From Bacteroidales bacterium UBA5342 (GTDB lineage: Bacteria > Bacteroidota > Bacteroidia > Bacteroidales > UBA5342): a DNA stretch of 39,598 nt. Shown piece after piece: positions 25,780-32,989 of the stretch; the stretch's first letter is position 1; each line of letters begins with the position of its first letter. Below the pieces are notes generated by a model. The model did no database searches. It was not told the origin of the DNA and saw nothing but the letters and a program-made list of their open reading frames with translations. The stretch spans positions 1 to 39,598 of the forward strand of contig DHQI01000069.1 in NCBI GenBank assembly GCA_002408065.1. Reading direction: 5' to 3'. The position numbers were made by a program, and so were the translations under genes.

Positions 25780-26372
25780 AACATCAGGCATCTCAACAAG
25801 CCATTCTTGATAAACAAATTGTAAGAGAGATACTTAATGGTGACACCAATGGTTTTCAAAAACTGATGGACCGCTATTATGATATCATTTTTTATACCTT
25901 GCTAAAGATGGTTCATTCTAAAAAATCAGCCGAAGAACTGACGCTTGATGTATTTAGCAGAGCTTACCAGAACCTCTCCTCCTATTCCGACGATTACGCC
26001 TTTAGTACCTGGCTTTTTAGCATTGCCACTAATCGGGGAATCGACTTTATCCGGCGTAAAAAAGCCAATACTGTCATCATAGAAGAAGAGAATAAAGATG
26101 ATTACGAAACTGTTGTATTAGCTGGCGATAGCGAACAACAACCGGATAAACTGCTAATGAAGCAACAAAAAGCCGGTGAGTTACGCTCTTTAGTAGAGGA
26201 GCTCAAACCTTTTTGGCAGAAATTGATAGAGATGCGTTATTTTAAAGAATTGTCCTATGAAGAAATAGCCGCTCAACTAGATTTGCCAATGGGGACAGTG
26301 AAGAATCAGCTCTACAGGGCTAAACAAAAATTGACGAAACTGGCAGAAGAGAAACATATGGAGACGGAGTGA
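25770..26372 (+). CDS. ECF-type RNA polymerase sigma factor
   Basis: The 200-residue protein has region 2 (FQKLMDRYYDIIFYTLLKMV, then STWLFSIATNRGIDFIRRKK) and region 4 (LSYEEIAAQLDLPMGTVKNQ, then LYRAKQKL). An acidic linker (110-130) lies between them. The ATG at 25770 overlaps the upstream glycosyltransferase stop. No anti-sigma factor or FecR-like gene is found downstream; the next gene is an aminotransferase. It may direct a small envelope or glycan regulon, which is inference from the coupling. Confidence 0.95.
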   Translation: MALEHQASQQAILDKQIVREILNGDTNGFQKLMDRYYDIIFYTLLKMVHSKKSAEELTLDVFSRAYQNLSSYSDDYAFSTWLFSIATNRGIDFIRRKKANTVIIEEENKDDYETVVLAGDSEQQPDKLLMKQQKAGELRSLVEELKPFWQKLIEMRYFKELSYEEIAAQLDLPMGTVKNQLYRAKQKLTKLAEEKHMETE

Positions 26373-26374
26373 TA

Positions 26375-26410
26375 GCAGTTGGCAGTAATCAGTTGGCAGT
26401 TGGCAGTAGT
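26375..26410 (+). repeat. Tandem CAGTTGGCAGTAAT repeat after the sigma factor gene
   Basis: GCAGTTGGCAGTAATC, then AGTTGGCAGTTGGCAGTAG: four near-identical TTGGCAGT units begin 3 bases after the TGA stop codon. It is noncoding and of a different family from the tract at 26477. Confidence 0.75.
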
Positions 26411-26476
26411 TCAGAGTACTCTATCTTAGTCTCCGGGGACATAGCCAATCTGATAGTTATCAGAACACGAACCCCC

Positions 26477-26551
26477 TAAAAGAATTACGAATTAAGAATT
26501 ACGAATTACGAATTTCGAATTAGAAATTACGAATTAGAAATTACGAATTGG
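26477..26551 (+). repeat. Tandem GAATTACGAATTA tract
   Basis: At least six degenerate units (GAATTACGAATTA, GAATTTCGAATTAG, GAAATTACGAATTAG) run without spacers up to about 57 bases before the DegT-type start codon. Each unit is a near-palindrome. Shorter relatives occur at 11547-11580, and a T-rich relative at 6285-6360. Confidence 0.8.
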
Positions 26552-26607
26552 AATTCTCAAAAAAACTTATTAACCTTAGAAGTATATTACCCCAAGTACA
26601 AAAAAAT

Positions 26608-27732
26608 ATGAATAAAATAATGATGGTCGACCTTAAGCGTCAGTACCAAAACATAAAAACAGAAGTAGACACAGCAATACAGGAAGTCATAGAATCCACA
26701 GCATTTATACGTGGCGGAAAAGTAAGAGAATTTGAAGATAATCTGGCCAAATATGCCGGCGTAAAGCACGCTATTGGTTGCGGAAACGGCACCGATGCGC
26801 TACAAATAGCCTGTATGGCTTTAGGATTACAAGAGGGCGACGAAGTGATTGTGCCTTCATTTACCTTTATCGCCTCGGCCGAAATCATCGCCTTGCTGAA
26901 ATTAACACCGATTTTTGTAGACGTTGATTATGATACCATGAACATTTCGGTAGAAGCGGTAAAAAAAGCTATCACCTCTAAAACAAAAGCTATAATTCCG
27001 GTACATCTATTTGGGCAATGTGCAGACATGACAGGCTTAACAAAAGTGGCTAAAGATCACAATATCTTCTTGATAGAGGATGCTTGCCAGGCCTTGGGAG
27101 CCACTTATATGTTAAACGGAGAACAGAAAAGTGCCGTGGGTATGTCGGACATAGCCTGTACCTCTTTCTTCCCGTCCAAAAACCTGGGCTGCTACGGTGA
27201 TGGCGGTGCGCTATTTACTAACGATGATGAACTGGCCGCTAATATACGCCAGATAGCCAACCACGGATCACGTGTCAAGTACCATCACGATATTGTAGGC
27301 GTCAATAGCCGATTGGATACCATTCAAGCCGCTATTCTGGATGTAAAACTACCTCACCTCGATGATTATTGCAAAGCCCGCCAAAAAGTGGCTGCAAAAT
27401 ACAATGAAGCTTTTGCAAATGTAAAAGGACTGGACATTACCGGCACAGTAGAAAACTCAACACACGTTTATCACCAATATACCTTAAAGGTAACCAATGG
27501 TAAACGCGATGCGCTTAAAGCCCACCTTGCTGAACAAAATATTCCATCAATGGTGTACTACCCCATTCCAATGCACCAGCAAAAAGCCTATGAAAATGAG
27601 CGCTATGTAAGTGTTGAGGGCGATGTAAGTGCCCAACTATCGGAATGCGTGATCTCCCTGCCTATACATACTGAAATGACGGCAGAAGAGAATGAATTTA
27701 TCATAGAGAAGGTGGTGGAGTTTTTTGATTAG
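26608..27732 (+). CDS. DegT/DnrJ/EryC1/StrS-family PLP-dependent aminotransferase
   Basis: The family signature begins with VDLKRQYQNI and a binding loop CGNGTDALQIACMALGL. It continues with VIVPSFTFIASAE, LIEDACQALGA and the PLP lysine in FFPSKNLGCYGDGGALF (K191 counting from this start). At 374 residues it has normal length. The family transaminates nucleotide-linked 3-keto or 4-keto sugars for glycan or antibiotic pathways. The frame opens at a TTG (26548) inside the repeat tract, so the ATG at 26608 is preferred. The stop codon overlaps the start of an inverted-repeat region. Confidence 0.92.
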   Translation: MNKIMMVDLKRQYQNIKTEVDTAIQEVIESTAFIRGGKVREFEDNLAKYAGVKHAIGCGNGTDALQIACMALGLQEGDEVIVPSFTFIASAEIIALLKLTPIFVDVDYDTMNISVEAVKKAITSKTKAIIPVHLFGQCADMTGLTKVAKDHNIFLIEDACQALGATYMLNGEQKSAVGMSDIACTSFFPSKNLGCYGDGGALFTNDDELAANIRQIANHGSRVKYHHDIVGVNSRLDTIQAAILDVKLPHLDDYCKARQKVAAKYNEAFANVKGLDITGTVENSTHVYHQYTLKVTNGKRDALKAHLAEQNIPSMVYYPIPMHQQKAYENERYVSVEGDVSAQLSECVISLPIHTEMTAEENEFIIEKVVEFFD

Positions 27733-27984
27733 TGAATGATAGAATGTGTGAATGATATTTACACTTCTTAAATAGTATCGCAGAGATACGCTGAGGAGCA
27801 GAGACTCGCAGAGTTTTCTCATTCAGACATTTTTTTTAATATCTTAATGCTTCTCTGTTTTTCTGCATATTTCAGCGATACTATTTTAGACATGTAAAGT
27901 ATCATTCTTGCATTCATGAATTCTATCATTCAAGCATTATATTTTCTCAGCGTATCTCAGCTCCTCTGCGTATCTCTGCGATAT
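27731..27984. repeat. Composite inverted-repeat region between convergent genes
   Basis: Two repeat types alternate. Type A is AGTGAATGATAGAATG-like at 27731-27768, inverted at about 27890-27937. Type B is CGCAGAGATACGCTGAGG-like at 27774-27814, inverted at 27850-27882 (degenerate) and 27946-27984. The order A-B-B'-A'-B' can fold into long hairpins when transcribed from either side. This might end transcripts of the convergent flanking genes. Confidence 0.8.
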
Positions 27985-27991
27985 TCTTTCC

Positions 27992-28819
27992 TCAATAATT
28001 CTCAAACCGAACCCCAAACGCATTCATATAAATTGTTTCCGGGTGGTTTAGCATCAGCGGCTTGCCGTAGTAATCGGTGACTTTCAGACCTAGCTCTTTG
28101 TAAATACACACTGTAGCGGCATAATCCCAAATACAGCCTCCCCCCTGTTCCTTTTTGGGTAAAGCAATGTAGTAAGATGGCTGATTTTCAATGGACCAGA
28201 TGGCATTCATAATGGCGCCTCCGTGGTGAATATATTTAAAATTTTGATGCCCCTGACAATTAAACTTCAACTCCAGATTGGTCAAGATCTCTTTATAGTC
28301 AGGATTTTTCAATAAAGAACGGTGGTGATAAATACTAAAAACTTCTTTCTTTTCTGGAATAATAAGCTTTTCCCCGTTTTTCCAAACTCCAAGGCCACTT
28401 ATGGCCGAATAGCAGTTATGCGCAAGCGGAGCATAAACCACCCCGATTAGTGGTGTACCTATTTTATTGATCAGAGCTATAGCCACAGCGTAACCTGCCC
28501 GTCCCTCGATAAAAGGCAATGTACCATCCAGCGGGTCAATGCACCAGAAATATTCCTTTTCCAGACGTGAGCCGTTATCCTCTTCTTCTTCGGCTAGCAA
28601 GCCCAGATCATAAGTTTTAATACCAGGCTTAAGTTTTTCTAATATAATAGTTTGACTAGCCAAATCAACCTCAGTTACTACCTGCGAGGCATCGCTGCTA
28701 CCGGCTGTTTTATGTTCAACGGATTGCGGCTTATGCGTGGCAATGTACTGCCCGGCTTGTGTGGCAGCTTCTACGGCTGTTTGATGAAGCCGGGTGAGTA
28801 TGTTTGAGGATAATTGCAT
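27992..28819 (-). CDS. Inositol-monophosphatase-family phosphatase (CysQ/SuhB-like)
   Basis: Magnesium-site motifs are visible: acidic E77-E80 in LLAEEEED, D95-P-L-D98-G-T (IDPLDGTLPFIEGR) and the C-terminal W231-D232 (CIWDYAATV). Length 275 suits the family, which includes inositol monophosphatase, fructose-1,6-bisphosphatase-like enzymes and CysQ-type 3'(2'),5'-bisphosphate nucleotidases. The exact substrate cannot be told from sequence. It is cytoplasmic. The gene is flanked on both sides by repeat-rich gaps. Confidence 0.92.
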   Translation of the reverse strand: MQLSSNILTRLHQTAVEAATQAGQYIATHKPQSVEHKTAGSSDASQVVTEVDLASQTIILEKLKPGIKTYDLGLLAEEEEDNGSRLEKEYFWCIDPLDGTLPFIEGRAGYAVAIALINKIGTPLIGVVYAPLAHNCYSAISGLGVWKNGEKLIIPEKKEVFSIYHHRSLLKNPDYKEILTNLELKFNCQGHQNFKYIHHGGAIMNAIWSIENQPSYYIALPKKEQGGGCIWDYAATVCIYKELGLKVTDYYGKPLMLNHPETIYMNAFGVRFENY

Positions 28820-29020
28820 ATCTTAAAGTAACGCAAAACGCGACACTAATCAAAGTCAAAGTGATGCGAAGAGAGTTTATTTTTTATAAATACACTAGCT
28901 CCTACCCAATAATTTGTACTATGCAAAAACCTAATAACATATAATGAGTATGCGATAGTGTGCCACAAGTAACTATTGCTTTAATATTAACAAATTGAAA
29001 AAGAAACGTTAATTTTTTAA

Positions 29021-29088
29021 CAACGGAAAAAACAGAAAGAACGGAAAAAGTTCGCTTTGCGAACTTTAAATTTCCGCTTCTTCCGTTG
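29021..29088. repeat. 68-base near-continuous hairpin
   Basis: CAACGGAA pairs with TTCCGTTG, an inner CGGAAA pairs with TTTCCG, and the tip is AAGTTCGC-TTT-GCGAACTT. The nested complementarity covers almost the whole span. It has no adjacent T-run and lies some 200 bases upstream of the IMPase-family start. Confidence 0.8.
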
Positions 29089-29170
29089 TATGTTTTAGTC
29101 TTGAATTGTGAATCATATATTCTTTTGATGCTTTGTAAACTACCGAATAGTCTTTTAACATATTAATATA

Positions 29171-29211
29171 GCTCAGCGTATCTCTGCTCCTCTGCGAATC
29201 TCTGCGATACT
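29171..29211 (-). repeat. CGCAGAGAT-type intergenic repeat copy
   Basis: CTCAGCGTATCTCTGCTCCT, then CTGCGAATCTCTGCGATACT: reverse-oriented relative of the copies at 488-516 and 27774-27814. It lies 21 bases past the end of the phosphotransferase gene, on the same transcript. Confidence 0.75.
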
Positions 29212-29232
29212 ACCGATATCTCATAAAACCTC

Positions 29233-30228
29233 TCAATTTTGAATTTCCTTTATCACTTCCTGACAAATGCGTTCGCTATAGCTATTTATTTTCCAATGTC
29301 CGGGGCTCCAGCCTTTCAGGAAACGATGAAAATCGGCCCAGGCATAGTGGTAAAGGCCTCTCCACTCCTGCTCCATTGCTGCAGCATCTACAGCAGGCTG
29401 TTTTATTTTTATAGCTTGACGCAATGTGGTAAAATAAACATCCAACAAATGGTCTTCATAACGTTCACAGTCCTCCTCGTATAAGCAAGAACCGATGAAG
29501 TAGGCCACATCTTTCATACCGCAGCCACCGCCTACATACTGAAAATCAAGAGCTGCCACCTGAGTTTTGCCCTGACTATTTTTCCCAAAGCAGAAATTGG
29601 CCAACTTGGCATCGCCGTGTACAAAACTCTGATATTTAGCATTACGCAATTTATCGTCAATAGCTTGTGCGGCATTTTTCAGCGCCTTGTCGTCGAGTTC
29701 TTCCAGTTCTTCTGGGCGGGTTTGTAAATGCCAGTAAGTACCACTCGCCCACAATCCTTCGGGCTTTTTTCCCAAATAAGTAGCGTGAAAAACCGCTAAC
29801 CACTGCAAACAAAGCTCAATATCTTCCATCGAAACGGAACTGCGGCGCTCAGGGAAACCGCTGTCATCCAGATCTTCGAGTACCATCAGTACTTCTTCGC
29901 CTTCCTGATCCATTGCCATACAATGGGGCGTACGGCAACTATTATCACACAGCTGATTGTATGTTTTGTACCATTCCGTTTCTACTTCGTAAGAATGCAC
30001 TTTTCTATTGTGCGAAAGATCAGTATTCCAACCCCGTGGATGATTCTTTTGTTGCGGTAAGCGTACATGCTTAACTATAATGGTGTGCAAGCCCTCAATT
30101 TCGGAGCTAATGACTTGATAACGTACTATTTCACCATAGCCACTCCATAGGTTTTGAATGACTTGGAGGCGTTTAATGTCTTTTGCTTTGGTGGCGTTTA
30201 ATATGGTATTTTTGAATTGTAGATTCAT
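29233..30228 (-). CDS. Phosphotransferase of the aminoglycoside phosphotransferase/ecdysteroid kinase-like fold
   Basis: The kinase-like core shows VLEDLDDSGFP (hinge), the Brenner motif H204-G-D206-x4-N211 (VHGDAKLANFCFG) and the metal-binding D228 (ALDFQYVGGG). The N-terminal part has an IIVKHV lysine strand. Length 331 is normal for EcKinase/choline-kinase-like members. It should transfer phosphate from ATP to a small alcohol or amino substrate; the identity is open, and antibiotic modification is not implied. It stands alone between two gaps. Confidence 0.88.
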   Translation of the reverse strand: MNLQFKNTILNATKAKDIKRLQVIQNLWSGYGEIVRYQVISSEIEGLHTIIVKHVRLPQQKNHPRGWNTDLSHNRKVHSYEVETEWYKTYNQLCDNSCRTPHCMAMDQEGEEVLMVLEDLDDSGFPERRSSVSMEDIELCLQWLAVFHATYLGKKPEGLWASGTYWHLQTRPEELEELDDKALKNAAQAIDDKLRNAKYQSFVHGDAKLANFCFGKNSQGKTQVAALDFQYVGGGCGMKDVAYFIGSCLYEEDCERYEDHLLDVYFTTLRQAIKIKQPAVDAAAMEQEWRGLYHYAWADFHRFLKGWSPGHWKINSYSERICQEVIKEIQN

Positions 30229-30366
30229 ATAAAATGCTACTTACAAGGTCATCTATAATAAAGTAAGGCTGAAAAGAATTTCTATCGTAGAATAAAGGCT
30301 TAGCATCTCACATAGGATATTGTGAAACTTTTTTCTTACTAAATATCAATATTTTAATTTAAGACC

Positions 30367-30762
30367 CTATGGTGCTATCAAAGCCAATATGATATCAAAT
30401 GCCACTACGATAAAAGACAGAATAAAAATGATCAGGTAATTAATATTTTCTTTTGATTTTAATATTGACTTTAAAAGATAGATACTGACCTCTTTTTCAT
30501 CCTCTGTTAGTTTTTGTCCATTAGAAATCTTATTAATCAAATCAAAATCCCTGACAGCATTGCGACGTTTTTCTGAGATGTAGTAACGGTAAAGAAAAAA
30601 AATCAGGTAGCCAATAACACCGATGTACCATATAGGCCTGACCCATTGTCTGGCAACATTCTCAAAGACGATAATAATACGAAAAGCAATGGCCGAAATA
30701 ATACCTATGATAAAGAATAAGTTAATGATAAACTTAGGAACTGTGCGTGGTTTTTGCTTCAT
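30367..30762 (-). CDS. Small membrane protein of unknown function
   Basis: Three hydrophobic segments are visible: FIINLFFIIGIISAIAF (about 11-28), PIWYIGVIGYLIFFLYRY (about 43-60) and NINYLIIFILSFIVVAF (about 106-123). A charged helical loop (EKRRNAVRDFDLINKI) lies between the second and third. No named family is recognised. It ends 44 bases upstream of the response regulator's end region... more precisely, its start lies 44 bases past the stop of the sigma-54 regulator on the same strand, so co-transcription is plausible. Confidence 0.7.
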   Translation of the reverse strand: MKQKPRTVPKFIINLFFIIGIISAIAFRIIIVFENVARQWVRPIWYIGVIGYLIFFLYRYYISEKRRNAVRDFDLINKISNGQKLTEDEKEVSIYLLKSILKSKENINYLIIFILSFIVVAFDIILALIAP

Positions 30763-30805
30763 AACTCCAAGATATAAAGGGGATATAAACGATTATAAAT
30801 TAAAA

Positions 30806-31957
30806 CTATGCGTAAAGATCCACATCTTTATCACTGATATCTTGCGGACATAGAATGATTAGACGTTCAACCACATTGCGTAGCTGGCGTATGTTACCGG
30901 TCCAGTCGATGGATTTTAGCTTTGTCAGAGCTGTTTCGGTGAAATTTTTTGGGGCAATGCCTTGTTCGGCAGATATCAGGCTGTTGAAGTGCTCTACCAA
31001 CAGTGGAATATCCTCTTTGCGGTCGTTAAGGGCCGGTACTTTTATAGGAATGACGTTAAGACGATGAAAAAGGTCTTCGCGGAATCTACCTTCTTCAATT
31101 TCTTTTTTCAAGTCTTTGTTGGTAGCCGCCAATACACGGACGTCCACTTTTATCATTTTGTCGCTTCCCACACGCACGATGACGTTCTCCTGTAAAGCAC
31201 GCAGTACTTTGGCTTGCGCCGAAAGGCTCATATCACCAATTTCATCCAGGAAGATGGTCCCGCCATCGGCTTGTTCAAATTTACCTTTGCGTTGTTTGAT
31301 GGCTGAAGTAAAGGCGCCTTTTTCGTGTCCAAACAATTCGCTTTCAATCAATTCTGAAGGAATAGCCGCACAGTTAACTTCTATAAATGGTTGTTTTACA
31401 CGCTTACTATTCTCGTGTATCAGACGAGCTACCACTTCTTTACCCGTTCCGTTAGAGCCTGTAATCATTACCCGGGCATCGGTGGGCGCCACACGTTCTA
31501 CCATTTCGCGTACCTGCTGCAAGGGCGCACTCTCACCGACCATCTGGTATTTCGACGACACTTTCTTCTTCAACACCTTGGTTTCCTGAACCAAATCGCC
31601 TTTCTCAAGACCGTTTTTAACCGTAATTAATAAGCGGTTAAGGTCGATAGGCTTAGCTATAAAGTCGTAAGCACCATTTTTAATGGCTTCCACAGCAGTT
31701 TCGATATCGCCGTGTCCGGAAATCATGACCACGGTTACTTCCGGGTGATTAGCATTAAGTTCAGACAACACTTCCATACCGTCTTTTTTGGGCATTTTAA
31801 TATCACAAAGTGCTAAATCATAAGTATTTTCCTTGCACATTGCAATGGCTTGCTCTCCATCTTCTGCAAGGCTTACTTCGTATTTTTCGTATTCCAGAAT
31901 GTCTTTGAGGGTATTGCGGATGGCGCGTTCGTCATCAATGACTAAGATATGTGGCAT
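30806..31957 (-). CDS. NtrC-like sigma-54 activator response regulator lacking a C-terminal HTH
   Basis: The receiver domain (1-120) has D8-D9, D52 (LALCDIKMP) and K102. The AAA+ domain shows Walker A GSNGTGKE (167-174), the sigma-54 contact loop GAFTSA (214-219, usually GAFTGA), Walker B GGTIFLDEIG and arginine-finger FREDLFHRL. The protein stops at 383 residues after NVVERLIILC, without the Fis-type HTH that normally follows. The stop codon is clean and no HTH sequence continues behind it, so this is the known short Bacteroidota type rather than a frameshift. No cognate kinase is next to it. Confidence 0.93.
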   Translation of the reverse strand: MPHILVIDDERAIRNTLKDILEYEKYEVSLAEDGEQAIAMCKENTYDLALCDIKMPKKDGMEVLSELNANHPEVTVVMISGHGDIETAVEAIKNGAYDFIAKPIDLNRLLITVKNGLEKGDLVQETKVLKKKVSSKYQMVGESAPLQQVREMVERVAPTDARVMITGSNGTGKEVVARLIHENSKRVKQPFIEVNCAAIPSELIESELFGHEKGAFTSAIKQRKGKFEQADGGTIFLDEIGDMSLSAQAKVLRALQENVIVRVGSDKMIKVDVRVLAATNKDLKKEIEEGRFREDLFHRLNVIPIKVPALNDRKEDIPLLVEHFNSLISAEQGIAPKNFTETALTKLKSIDWTGNIRQLRNVVERLIILCPQDISDKDVDLYA

Positions 31958-32070
31958 ATTTATTTAGTATCAAAAATTATTATTCTAAAATGCATGAATT
32001 ATTCAATGCGAGAATGAAAACACAAACATATAACTACAAAAGGTTAAAATCAATCCAATTGGACATAATT

Positions 32071-32350
32071 ATTAATGACTATACGGTAGATTACAGGTAA
32101 AGGCTGAAGGCCTTATCTATCTCAGCCCAAGGCATCGCCTTGGGTATAAATAGATAATTTTAAAATAGAGCCCTGTAAGGGCGATTTAACTGTTTTTTTT
32201 ATCTAATCCGCCCTTTCAGGGCTCATCTCTAATATTTTGTCTTTTTCCCAAGGCGATGCCTTAGCCTGTCCCGACAATCTCGGGGGGCTGAGATAAGCCG
32301 CACTTTCAGTGCTCATTAGTTTTACCTATAAACAAGTGAATAATCATATT
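32071..32350. mobile_element. TIR-bounded palindromic element A (MITE-like)
   Basis: The ends are imperfect inverted repeats of about 29 bases (20 match): left TTAATGACTATACGGTAG continuing to ACAGGTAAA, right TTTACCTATAAACAAGTG continuing to ATAATCATA. Inside are nested palindromes: CCCAAGGC-ATC-GCCTTGGG (32126-32144), GAGCCCTGTAAGGGCG with CGCCCTTTCAGGGCTC (32168-32183, 32209-32224), and an outer arm CTTATCTATCTCAGCC matched by GGCTGAGATAAG near 32287. There is no coding capacity. Element B at 35931 has the same ends. Target duplication is not resolved. Confidence 0.6.
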
Positions 32351-32383
32351 TTTATTTAATAAATACAAAGATAGCAAAAATAA

Positions 32384-32429
32384 AAGACGCTATCATTATC
32401 TGATTTAAACAGAATAACAATAGCGTCTT
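32384..32429 (-). terminator. Terminator of the DsrE-like gene
   Basis: AAGACGCTAT pairs with ATAGCGTCTT, with further pairing inside (TTATTCTG with CAGATAA), followed on the minus strand by TTTTATTTTTG. It lies about 60 bases past the stop codon at 32490. Confidence 0.8.
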
Positions 32430-32489
32430 AAACGGTTTTTATTGGTCTTAAACTTTTACTTGTCTTAGATCCTAAAGATTTACAGTGAA

Positions 32490-32831
32490 TTATACCGATA
32501 CCACGCGGGCACCTTCGGACATATAGTTTTTAAATTTCTCACTCATTGGCGATACATCTACGCCCAGCTTCTCCAAATCGTCAACAATACCATATTTTTC
32601 AGCCACTTTCTGACTGCATTTTACGGAGATACCATTGTCAATAAAAATGCTGAGCTCTTCTTTTATATTACGGTGTTTGGCCACAGCTTTTGCCGATCCG
32701 CCCCAAATAATAATGATAACTTCGCGAAACCATTCATTGTCTTTAGACTTTAAGGCAAAAGGCGTTATCATATCAAAAAAGTTATCTTCCGATTCTGTGG
32801 TCCATAGAATAACCAACTTTGTCATCTTCAT
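32490..32831 (-). CDS. DsrE-family protein
   Basis: The 113-residue alpha/beta protein begins with the strand KLVILWTTESEDNFFDMITP and has IIIIWGGSAKAVAKH and a GISVKCSQKVAEKYGI segment, typical of DsrE/F-like folds. A single cysteine (C73-region, in KCSQK) is at the position used for sulfur transfer in some members. The family includes sulfur-relay subunits and many proteins of unknown role. It is a single-gene transcript with a strong terminator; the upstream gap holds an inverted repeat. Confidence 0.85.
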   Translation of the reverse strand: MKMTKLVILWTTESEDNFFDMITPFALKSKDNEWFREVIIIIWGGSAKAVAKHRNIKEELSIFIDNGISVKCSQKVAEKYGIVDDLEKLGVDVSPMSEKFKNYMSEGARVVSV

Positions 32832-32862
32832 AGTTTTGTGTTTTTATTTGTTATCATTAATA

Positions 32863-32989
32863 AGACTGAGGTTAAGATTGTGATTAAGAAATTAAATTAT
32901 CAACCTTAGCCTCAACCTCAACCTTGGTCACTGAGTGCTTGGACAGGCTCAGCAAGCACGTTGCCGAAGTACAACCTTAACCTCAGTCT
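32863..32989. repeat. Inverted repeat AGACTGAGGTTAAG / CTTAACCTCAGTCT with inner palindromes
   Basis: A 14-base perfect inverted pair (32863-32876, 32976-32989) flanks AACCTTAGCCTCAACCTC and a second hairpin GTGCTTG...CAAGCAC (32935-32941, 32953-32959). The right arm overlaps the stop codon of the Omp85-type gene (TAG at 32988-32990). The same ACCTCAGCCT style returns at 38176-38198. Confidence 0.8.

Larger units (their letters stand above)
28820..29232. other. Repeat-rich noncoding region
   Basis: No gene is supported in this 413-base gap. It contains, in order, an AT-rich spacer, the hairpin at 29021-29088, a possible TIR-like end at 29137-29165 (reverse strand TAAAAGACTATTCGGTAG), and a CGCAGAG-type repeat at 29171-29211. 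Confidence 0.6.

Noticed and set aside
26477..26551. CRISPR-like repeat array
   Set aside because: Units are contiguous, degenerate and near-palindromic, with no unique spacers and no cas genes in the window.
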